Shown: piece by piece, positions 1-9,323 of the stretch
Layout of the letters: each line of letters opens with the position of its first letter
Numbering within the stretch: position 1 is the stretch's first letter
Made by a program: the position numbers and the translations under genes
From: Prunus persica
Lineage: Eukaryota > Streptophyta > Magnoliopsida > Rosales > Rosaceae
NCBI RefSeq assembly: GCF_000346465.2
Contig: NC_034012.1
Coordinates: 831,134-895,133, forward strand
Direction of reading: 5' to 3'
Length of the DNA: 64,000 bases
The notes under the pieces: generated by a model
Seen by the model: only the letters and a program-made list of their open reading frames with translations
What the model was told of the DNA's origin: nothing
Databases searched by the model: none

Positions 1-2313
1 GTAGTTTGACATGGGTGATGTTCTTATCGGTGGTAAACCAACTGGTATGTACCTTCTTGGACCCTAAAGCAGCGTACTTCAATAAAATGACAAACAATAC
101 AGTAATAAGCGTGTGCACTGAATGTTATGTACATGGCCCCTTGTTTTTCTGACTTAACCATACTGCTGTTCAGGATATTGTTCTGGTGGCTGTTTCGCCG
201 TTGCAGATTCAGGAACTTCTCTTTTGGCAGGTCCAACAGTATGTAATCCAATTTTTAATTGTTACTTTGATTTTCTGTTAATCAATTCTTTGGTTGGTGC
301 ATGTTCTGCCTGTATAACTTTGTCGAGCTTGTTTGATTAGCTAGTTCTTGTTCACCCTTTAACTTCTCAGGCTGAATATTCTTATAGAAGTATAAAATGA
401 GAAATGAAGTTGTTTTGATTTGTACTTGAAGAATTAAGTTCTCACACTTGTCAACTAGGCCAGTTTATACATGAGCATGTTAATCACCTTCCTTCGCATA
501 TATAGATCTAATGAAGTACTTCAGTCCATTATATCCTTCTAGTTTCTGTTTCTGTTTGTGTTCTTTTTTTCTCTTTCTCCTTTTTCCCTTTTTGGTGCAT
601 TGGTTATGGGAATTTTTATTGTTGAATCCACGACCCTGCATGTGAAAATTTTAGTGTCTTCATGAAATTCTTATATATGCTTTATTTATTTAGTGGTTGT
701 GCCCTGTAATTTTTCATTATAAACCTTTAAAATGAGAATTCTGAGCCCTTTTTTCTTCTTTTGTTTTTATCACTGCACTTAAAACTTCTTTTTTGGCAAA
801 GTTTTGTGACTGCACTAGTAATGATTTTCGTCTTGATTAATTTCTCTCTCCCTCTCTACTTGAAGACTGTGATTACCATGATAAATCAAGCCATTGGAGC
901 CGAGGGTGTTGTTAGCCAGGAATGCAAGGCAGTTGCTCAACAGTATGGGCAAACCATTATGAATCTGCTCTTGGCTGAGGTAAAAGTAACTGCTATTCTA
1001 GTTTACTTTTTTTTTCTTGTGAAATAAAATTCAGTTATAGATGCTTATATCTTGTCATGAGTGGAGCTGATCATAATTCACTTTGTCTTGCATATTTTAT
1101 CCAACAGGCCCGACCAGACAAGGTTTGTTCCCAAATTGGATTGTGCACCTTTGATGGGACTCGTAGTGTTAGGTCAGCATAAAAAATGTTCTTTTATTTG
1201 GGCTTGCGCTCTTTATTCAGTGCTTTATTTGAATTCCCTATATTTACTTTTTATGTTATTAGGGAACAAAACTGTGATGTCTGACACTGTTGTCATTATG
1301 TGAAATTGGTTGCTGCCTTGGGTAATAAACTTGTTGGTTCATTGTTGTGTCTTTATAGTATGGGCATTGAGAGTGTGGTGGATAAGAGCAACGGGAAATC
1401 TTCTGGCATTCTTCATGATGCTTCATGCTCTGCTTGTGAGATGGCGGTTGTCTGGATGAAAAACCAACTTGGGCAGAACCAGACGCAAGATCGTATTTTG
1501 AACTACGTCAATGAGGTAAAGTAGTTGCATGATACTTGATCAAAATTTTACTAGAATTGTGTCTCTTTCTGGCTTTACAATAGTATACCTCTGCAGCTTT
1601 GTGAACGGATGCCAAGCCCAATGGGGCAATCTGCTGTTGACTGTGGAAGGCTTTCTTCCATGCCTAGTGTTTCCTTCACCATTGGTGGTAAAGTTTTTGA
1701 GCTCACCCCAAACGAGGTAGGACAGCATCCCAACTTATCCTTAGCTATATGTTTGCTATTCCTTCTGATCTTTTATGTAATGCTATCTGGTTCCCCCCGG
1801 TTTAAGATCAGCGAATGAGGAATCTCATATTCTCTTTTAAAAGAATAGAAAAAACAAGTGTTTGAATTCTAATTAAACCATTGTTTCTTGATCAATAGAC
1901 TATAGTTTATGTACGTTTTCATGACATATTGTTTTGCTTGCCCTGTGGATTTACATGTTTAAAGTTGCAGTGAAGGCTACCTTTGCACTTAAACGCCCAA
2001 ATTTTCTGTTTGTTTGAGCAGTACATACTGAAGGTGGGTGAGGGTCCTCAAGCTCAGTGCATAAGTGGCTTCATTAATATCGATATCCCTCCTCCCCGGG
2101 GACCTCTCTGGTATGATCATATAATTGAACACTTGGTCTTTTTGCTTCAAAGCGCATGTCATTGTTTGTCATGCTTTATAGATGGTGAAACTTTTGTTTT
2201 GATTCTCACTTGCGGCACTGCAATGCAGGATCTTGGGAGATATCTTCATGGGTCGCTACCACACCGTCTTTGATTCTGGAAATATGAGAGTTGGATTTGC
2301 AGAGGCAGCGTAA
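1..2313 (+). CDS. Aspartic proteinase (phytepsin-like, PSI-containing), 3' part
   Basis: Pepsin-family (A1) vacuolar/secretory aspartic protease; the gene enters the window already open, so the N-terminal half with the first catalytic Asp is outside. Exons by splice signals and phase: 1-44, 174-238, 866-979, 1108-1172, 1359-1515, 1597-1716, 2022-2110, 2229-2313. Exon 2 holds the second active-site motif [10 protein letters not shown]. Exons 3-5 encode the plant-specific insert, a swapped saposin-like domain with the expected Cys pattern ([27 protein letters not shown]) and a glycosylation-like NQT. The last exons give the C-terminal lobe with [13 protein letters not shown] and end in VGFAEAA. 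All phases join without a break. The plant-specific insert is known to act in vacuolar sorting and membrane interaction. The gene looks intact as far as visible. Confidence 0.95.
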
Positions 2314-4410
2314 AGAACCTCTTCCCTGGGGCCCTTGTCTAAATTAGTTGTTGCTTGCGCATCTTGTTTACTTGCTGTCTGTGTATCTCTATGTAATTTG
2401 AAACTGGAAAGTTGAGGTGTTGGCCCCAGCCTAAATGTAGCGCTTGTGAATATAAGTGTTTGTAATCTTCAGTGTTATAAGTTTGAGAGCAGAGAGGTGT
2501 TCATTAAAGAAAGGCATGAGCTGCTAAAGAGAGACAACTTGTCGATATTCTTCAAATATAACCATGGCCAAAGAGTCGTCAAGTACAGTAGAGATTAGCA
2601 AATGCAAGAGATTGCAAGATTATTTAAGAACCAAATCAGGACAGAATTTGAATGATAAGGGGGAATCCTAGTGACATTATTTACTGGTTGTTCTCAAACC
2701 CATGTATTGCGTATAAGAAACTTGTTCACTTGTATGTCCAGAACCAAAAGCCACACAAGAATGATTGTTTTTGGTATTACTCCCACCTCATCTTCATCAC
2801 AAGCCCCATTGGGTTGGGGGCTCCTGCCTGGAACGCTCCTGCCTGGCGTAATACCAAAGACTTATGTTACGAAAAATTGCAAAATTTGAATGACGCTTGA
2901 TAGTCCTATTGGCGTGCGTGATATATAATCCATGGATCATCTGAATCGATATTACGACTAGAGTGCAAAATCGACCGGTCGTCAACTGCTGGACAAACCC
3001 TTCTGTTGTTCATGATAAGTAACTGGACAAACCCTTCTGCTGGACAAACCCTTCTCTCTCATCTTTTGATAGGTAACATGAGGAGATAAATAGAAAGAAT
3101 TGGACAATGAACGGGAAATAGGGAAATACTCCATCGGAAAGCCTAATTTATTATCTAGTCATATCAAAATAAATAAATAAATAGCGAATAGCTTAAAGGC
3201 GGGTGGGTGACACAAGTTTAGTTAACCTTTTGTTGCTTGCTAGCATGAAGCACAAGGTGGTGTCTGAAAAGAAGTGCCGAAAGCTGACAATAAAAGGAGA
3301 GGAGGTAAAAGAAGGCAAAGAAAGGAATGGGTAGGTGGCTTGTGAAAAAAGAAAGGCAGCCAGCCCTTAAAATGATTGGGTTGCTTAGAAGGGAAGAAGA
3401 AGGAGGGACCTAAAATCACAAGGGTAAAGGCTTAGGCAAGGCAAGACATCAATCATCACTTCACACACTCCTCATAAGTGCATGCACATTTCATATCATA
3501 TTGCACACGCAAAAGGCGTACGTCCAAAGCTTACAACCGCCGTGAACCGTCCAAATGAAAAAAAGAAAAAAGGTAACTGTGAGCTGAGCTACAATACAAG
3601 GACTGCAATTGCAACTCACTTCGTATAATGACTCTTGGTTTGTAACGGACCAGACTGGTTGGTGGGGTTGGTGTTGGTGTTGGTGTGTGAGAGAGAATGT
3701 GAGTTGGGTTTGGTTTGGCGGCTTATACAAGTTTATCCCAACTGTCCACTCAAGTCTCTAATGCTATGCACACAAAGCCTTTGCCTTTTGGACTTGCTTG
3801 GGTTGGTTGCTCTGATCTCATTCAACTCCTTTCTTTATCTTTCAGTTATTCCCTTTTCCTTTCTATATCATTTTCTCATTGATAAGAAAATGACTTTGGC
3901 AAACTTGCAAGTCGGGAGCCTTTTCATACATGATACATTATCATTCCTTCCTTTAAGAAAGGAGAAAAAGGACTTATTTTTTGGTAATGGGCACACATTC
4001 TCCATCAAACTTGGGATAAACAATAGTTGATCATTGCCTACTTGAGAGACTATTCAAACACCAAAGAGTCGTGAATTAAAGTCAACCTAATCTCCACACT
4101 TAAGCTAATAAGAATATCCCATGAAATGATCCAAATCCAATCCATTGTACTTGTGCATACACATACATGCATGCTCATTATCCATTAAGGAGTAAGGAGG
4201 ACAACGGCAAGGACACTTGCCTTGCCTCATTGAAAACCTTAATCTACGTCACCACTTGCACACCAAAACGCATAGAATTACTTTAATCATATTTAATCAT
4301 ACCTCCTAAACCTAACCTAATCTAATCTTATCTTAGCTTAGAGCTAAGCTAAGCTAAACTAAGTAACCGCCGGCCAAACTAGTAACATTGCAATTTGCAC
4401 CCTCCTTTTG
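2314..4410. other. Intergenic region between protease and kinase genes
   Basis: No convincing gene. The start is the protease 3'UTR. Around 2986-3056 a short unit, TGGACAAACCCTTCT, occurs three times. The rest is AT-rich with pyrimidine- and purine-rich stretches; the longest open frame (131 codons near 3.6-4.0 kb) has low-complexity composition and no recognisable domain. The last few hundred bases are presumably kinase promoter. Confidence 0.6.
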
Positions 4411-4418
4411 CCACGTGG
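4411..4418 (+). promoter_or_regulatory. Perfect G-box / ABRE core (CCACGTGG)
   Basis: CCACGTGG lies about 270 bases upstream of the kinase start codon. This is the palindromic G-box, the core of the ABA response element bound by bZIP (ABF/AREB) and bHLH factors. GC-rich GGCGGCCGCC and a CCATTGG box follow within 45 bases. The Arabidopsis relatives of the downstream kinase (MAPKKK17/18) are ABA-induced, which fits; function here is inferred only. Confidence 0.55.
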
Positions 4419-4684
4419 AAGCCTCACATGACTTGTAGAGAGACGGCGGCCGCCCATTGGTCCAAAAGCCGAAAGGCTGGAGAAAGGTTTTAGCCCAACT
4501 TAAAAGCCAAACTCATACCAAAGCAAACCCCACACTCTTCTCGCCACACCCCCCCTTCTTTTTCTCTGCCTCTCTCTCTGGCTTCTCTGCTTTCCCTGCC
4601 CTCTGCATATACATATATAATTCAGCTCCTCCCACCAAACAAAAACAACACATACCATTTTACCTAACCTGTAAAATCTTCCCA

Positions 4685-6058
4685 ATGGACTGGACCAGGG
4701 GACCAACCATTGGCCATGGCTCCTCTGCCACCGTCTCCATTGCCAAGTCTCATGGCTCCGGTGAGGTTTTCGCAGTCAAGTCAGCCAAGCTCTCACAGTC
4801 ACACTCCCTTCAGATGGAGCAAACAATTCTGTCTACATTAAGCTCTGCCCAAATAGTATCATACAAAGGCTGCAACACCTCCACCGAGAACGGCACCGTC
4901 TTCTACAATATCTTCCTCGAATACGCACCCGGAGGCACACTCTCCGACGCAATTCGAAGGCAAGGCGGGTGTCTAAACGAGGCCGCGATCAGATCCTACA
5001 CGAGGCAAATTCTACTTGGGCTGCACCACCTTCACTCTAATCAAATTGCTCATTGCGACATTAAGGGTCAGAATGTTTTGGTCACAAATAATGGGGCGGA
5101 AGTGAAGCTCGCTGACTTGGGTTGCGCCAAGCGCGTAAATTTTGCTCATGGGTTGCCAATTGGGGGGACACCGGTGTACATGGCGCCGGAGGTGGCGCGC
5201 GGAGAGCAACAGGGACTTGCCGCCGATGTGTGGGCTCTGGGATGCACGGTGATCGAGATGGCCACCGGGCGGGCTCCGTGGCCTTGTGTTTCCGACCCTG
5301 TATCGGCCATGTACCGAATCGGGTTTTCCGGTGAAGTGCCGGAGATACCAAGCTCTCTGTCGAAGCAGGGCAGAGACTTTGTCACCAAGTGTTTGATGAG
5401 GGACCCAATGGAAAGGTGGTCCGCTGGTGAGCTTCTCAAGCATGAATTTTTATTTGAGGCACCCAATTATTGGCTCAGTCCCACAACTGTGTTAGATCAT
5501 GGTTTGTGGGAGGAGGAGTTTGATTTGGATTTGGAACACATTTGGGAACCGACCCATCAAAGTGGTTGCCCAAACTCAGCTAGGGGAAGGATTCGACAGT
5601 TGAGTGAAGGCAAAGCGGTGTCGTTTTCAGGAGTGACCAATTGGGCTTGTGATGATGAAGATTTTTGGGTCACAGTGAGAAGCAATGACATTGAACATCC
5701 AAGTACGACGCTCCATTGGAACGAATATAAAGCCGGTGATATTTGTGACGACGAGCCTCAGCCAACAAAAACAAATGCAAAAACTACTAGTGGTGGTGGG
5801 TTGGGTTTAGACGCTAGTGAGGCAGCTAGCTTTAGCAGTAGACATAGGAAGAAGAGCAGGGCTTGGACAGCCTCCAAATGTAACCAATATGTCTTTTGTG
5901 GAAATCTGAATTTTGTAAACAGGGAATTAAGGTTGTTTATTGATCAGCTCCTTATAATTATACACTGTTTTCCTTCTCTTATTCTTTCACACACACAGCC
6001 TAGGCATGGCCCATCATACTTTCATTTCGTAATGTTGTCTGTTTTGAAAAAAGGTTAG
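4685..6058 (+). CDS. MAPKKK17/18-like protein kinase (MEKK subfamily)
   Basis: Serine/threonine kinase of the plant MEKK-type MAPKKK group that feeds MAP kinase cascades, in Arabidopsis in ABA and stress signalling. The frame is open from 4457, but the start chosen is the Met at 4685 (MDWTRG), the usual beginning of this group; it gives 457 residues with no intron, as usual for the group. Visible motifs: glycine loop IGHGSSATVS (9-18), the ATP lysine in FAVKSA (32), catalytic HCDIKGQN (123-130), DLG in place of DFG (144-146), TPVYMAPE, and ADVWALGCTVIEMATG. The kinase ends near residue 255; the C-terminal tail is acidic then hydrophobic, and its last 60 residues look poorly constrained. A TATA-like ATATATAA lies about 70 bases upstream of the ATG. 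Confidence 0.9.
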   Translation: MDWTRGPTIGHGSSATVSIAKSHGSGEVFAVKSAKLSQSHSLQMEQTILSTLSSAQIVSYKGCNTSTENGTVFYNIFLEYAPGGTLSDAIRRQGGCLNEAAIRSYTRQILLGLHHLHSNQIAHCDIKGQNVLVTNNGAEVKLADLGCAKRVNFAHGLPIGGTPVYMAPEVARGEQQGLAADVWALGCTVIEMATGRAPWPCVSDPVSAMYRIGFSGEVPEIPSSLSKQGRDFVTKCLMRDPMERWSAGELLKHEFLFEAPNYWLSPTTVLDHGLWEEEFDLDLEHIWEPTHQSGCPNSARGRIRQLSEGKAVSFSGVTNWACDDEDFWVTVRSNDIEHPSTTLHWNEYKAGDICDDEPQPTKTNAKTTSGGGLGLDASEAASFSSRHRKKSRAWTASKCNQYVFCGNLNFVNRELRLFIDQLLIIIHCFPSLILSHTQPRHGPSYFHFVMLSVLKKG

Positions 6059-7943
6059 TTTCTTGGACACCCACCTGCCAAAAGTTTAACCAAAATTTTC
6101 AAAGACCGCAAAAACTTTGTTTAGTTAGCTTTTGACATGCCCAATAGCCACCTGTAAATGGTTGCGACTCTTTGCAACTCTGGGTTTTAGTATGGATATT
6201 ACTACTATAGGCATACCAAATACCACATGGACTACTCTCTCCACCCATGGACACAAGAAGAATAAGTGATACAAACAGTGTAGTGAATCTGTGAAACGCT
6301 TGCATATATAAGATCAAAGAAAATATACAGACGAGATAAAATGTGGAAAACATAATTCCCAAACTGACGTAAGAAAAAAAAAAACAATCATCTTCCAAAC
6401 AATTGTTATGAAAAATTATATATATACTAAACTGTTATAAAACTAGAATAATCAGAGGATGAGAAGTACCATTGTAATATTGGGAGTGGAATTATATTTC
6501 TCTTTGTGGTGTTTACACTGACAGAATTTCTCCTCAGATAGACTCCACTCTTTCTCTTCTCTCTGACTCTCACTCTTTCTCTTCTTCTCTTTCGTATGTT
6601 TACAAGCAAATATAATGTCTATTTATAGGCAAAGCAAATGGCCTTTAAGGGAGACATAATGATTTCTCCCCAACATCATTATCCCATCTTTTGACTAATA
6701 CCCTCTAACTATATCTCCATCTTTTGACTAATACCCTATAGCTTTATCTATGTGGGCTTCATTTCTTTATAACATAAACGACAATCCATCTAAACACTGT
6801 TCTTAAGCGCAGTGTAATGACGAAAATGCCCCTCCTTTTACTGTTGTTTTCAATTCTGTTTTCTCTTCAACACAGTGAATTTCCGAAAATGCCCTCCACT
6901 AAACATTTTTTGCTCTTCCCTTTTTGCCCCTGTCTTTTACTATATTTTTCCTTATGTTCCCTTTTTGCCCCTCTCTTTGGATGCTAACTCTCCCCACTGT
7001 TATGCTAAAGTTTAGTGGCTGATTTATATATCACTATATTAGCATTGATGAGCATATCATTCTTTATTATTACTTTACCGAAAACATCATCACTTGCTCT
7101 ATGCTATGCACAGTAGCGTGCCTAATTAACTTGACACTGTTGTTTTTGGTTGCTCTGGCTGATTTGGCTAATTAATTTTTCCATTTATCTACACTGACTC
7201 TTCTTATTTTCTAAATATGTACCAATATAGTTAAAATCTCTGCAGAAGACAAGAAAAACCATAAACCACTTCTATAGTCGAGCTAACAAAAGATAGATCC
7301 CCCTTCAATAAACATCAAGGCAGAAAAATTCCCTTCCTAAACCTGCATATATGTAAAGACACGTACAAATTCTTTTGAACAAGGAGCAGCTCAAACTGTT
7401 GATATTTTGATTGCTGCTTGGTTTAATAAAATATGACCAATATTTTAAGATGACAAGCAGCATATAAAATATTTTATTAGTCTTTATTTTATAACTTAAA
7501 CTTACTACATATTTTCTTAACTTTGTACACATGTAAGATAGTTTTAAAACCCGCAACCTTTGATAGTCTCCACGAAAAATTAATGGGCTAAATCCGTGCA
7601 CACGACACGAGGGAACATGAGCAAAATTAAAGCCCGCGAAAAAGACAAAGCAGCCCACAACTCCAAACCAAACCCGGAATAAGGTTTTTAGCACAGTAAT
7701 CATTTCCAGGCCTTCCGGCCGGGGACTTTCCCCGCTGCTTTCTCTCCTCCCCGGTACCTTTTGTTTGATTTTCTTTAATAATGTGAACTTTCCTTTTCGT
7801 TGGTTTAGGGTTCTTTTGCGTCGTTTGTATCTAATAAAAGATCCTAAACCCCCAATTTTGTTTTCTTTAACGTTCTGAGGTTTCCACAGTGAATTGTAAA
7901 AAGGGCGTTTCCAACATTCAGCGGAGTTGCAGAAAATCTAGCC
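6059..7943. other. Intergenic region with a solo LTR
   Basis: No gene seen. It contains the kinase 3'UTR, the solo LTR at 6433-6774, an AT-rich part with several copies of a TTTTGCCCCT-like phrase at 6830-6980, and the promoter and 5'UTR of the NRPD4-like gene in the last 250 bases. Confidence 0.6.
6433..6774 (-). mobile_element. Solo LTR of a retrotransposon, 342 bp
   Basis: The segment begins TGTTATAAA and ends TTTATAACA, a perfect 9-bp terminal inverted repeat of the TG...CA type. It is flanked on both sides by the same 5 bases, TAAAC (6428-6432 and 6775-6779), a target site duplication of the length made by LTR-retrotransposon integrases. On the minus strand a TATAAATAG sequence sits near 6620-6630, as expected for a U3 promoter, followed by a purine-rich leader-like part, so the LTR is read on the minus strand. 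No internal region remains. It arose by recombination between two LTRs. Confidence 0.85.
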
Positions 7944-9121
7944 ATGTCGGAGAAAGGAGCAAAAGGGTTCTCTGTAGCTTCCTTGAAAGGGAAGGATGAT
8001 AGCTCAACAAAGTCCAAGAAGGGGAGAAAAGTCCAGTTCGATTCTGAAGGTTGATCATGTTTCTACACTCTCTTATCTTTTCCTATTTAACTTATTCTCA
8101 TATTTTAGTCATGCTTGTGCTCATCTTCTTCAATCGTCAACATCTATAATGTTGGTACTTGAATTTACAGGTTTGCATGAACCCAAAACATTCTGATGAA
8201 TTTCCATTTTGATCACTCATCTGATGTTTTCTTGTTCCCTTTTCACAAAATGTGATTTTTAAAGCTGATTGGGGCAAAGGGGGAAAAGGAGACAAGAAAG
8301 AAAGAACCACAGCCACTGGAGCTCAAAATTGAGCAGGGTGAGCACTTTCCTTGGCTATAGAGTATTTTTCAGCTATAACATGTTATGTTTACTTACTATA
8401 GTATAGTATCTCAGTGCTCAGTTCTGTGTGTTTCATATTTCCTATATCAAATAGTTGTCATTTTTGTTAATGCTTGCAGAACTGCCACAGAGTGCCAAAT
8501 GTCTGATGGATTGTGAGGCTGCGGATATATTACAAGGAATCCAGGAGCAAATTATCCTGTTGTCTAAAGATCCTACTATTAAAATCCCTGTGTAAGAATG
8601 AAGTTGATTATTTTCTCAATAGAAGAATGGCGATTGAGAAAATGGTTGTTGGTTATAGCAATCGATGTTTGTTTTGTGTATATGAAGTGCTCCAATTGGT
8701 TTGCTTTCAGATCATTCGACAAGGGACTGCAGTACGCCAAAAGAACCAGCCACTATACCAATCCCCAATCTGTCAGAAAAGTTCTTGAGTATCCTTGATT
8801 GGTTCCTTTACATTTATATGTTCATGGGCGTGTGAGTATGTGCGTGCTTGAGAATGCTTGATTTGTTCCTCTAGGTTATATGTGTGTTTAGATGAATATC
8901 TTTCTTTGCCATCGAACTCTTAACTTGAATATTAGGACTCTCACAAAATATGGTGTCTCAGATGGCGAGGTTACAATCTCAACCTTTGGTATTAGTTTTT
9001 AAAATTTAAGCGATGGTATTTGATATTAATTTTCTTGCCGCAGATAAGTGTGATTGCCAATGTTTGTCCCGAAACCACTGATGAAGTTTTTGCTCTAGTA
9101 CCATCCTTGAAGGTAGAGTAA
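7944..9121 (+). pseudogene. NRPD4: NRPD4/RPB4-like Pol IV and V subunit 4, frameshifted and 3'-truncated
   Basis: Related to plant NRPD4/NRPE4, the RPB4-like stalk subunit of RNA polymerases IV and V used in RNA-directed DNA methylation. Exons: 7944-8049 (MSEKGAKGF...KKGRKVQFDSEG), 8265-8337, 8480-8591 (ELPQSAKCLMDCEAADILQG), 8711-8788 (YTNPQSVRKVLE), 8936-8969, 9044-9112. Two defects are seen. Exon 2 opens in phase as ADWGKGGKGDKKE, but the conserved PQPLELKIEQ that follows is in another frame, one base off, within the run GAAAGAAAGAA. After VPSLK, where the family has a further C-terminal helix, reading through the donor gives two codons and a stop at 9119, and no matching last exon is seen before the next gene. 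A weak alternative donor in exon 1 could restore the frame at the cost of KVQFDSEG. It may be a pseudogene or carry sequence errors. Confidence 0.75.
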
Positions 9122-9323
9122 TGTTCATAAGAAGATTGTAATTTGTGGCTAGTATTTTCTTTGACCGTATTGAATGATCCAGATAGAAAATTTTATTTTA
9201 AATATATATATATGATTTTTTGTTTTCTTGTATGAACTAAAATGTGAAAAATAGAACTCCCTAACAACTGCCATGAAAAGTGAATAACTAAAAAACATCT
9301 TGAAAGGTCTGCAATCCCCCTAA

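Noticed and set aside
3635..4030. 131-codon open frame upstream of the kinase
   Set aside because: Low-complexity GTTGG repeats translate to Val/Gly/Leu runs; no domain, no splice or promoter context.
4457..4684. 76-residue N-terminal extension of the kinase
   Set aside because: The region includes the TATA-like element and a pyrimidine-rich leader; its translation is low complexity, and the family starts at the Met at 4685.
9244..9290. Possible last NRPD4 exon (NSLTTAMKSE after an AG)
   Set aside because: The same sequence occurs downstream of the other BAP31-like gene (about 13163), so it is duplicated 3' flank and not an NRPD4 exon; it also does not resemble the family C-terminus.
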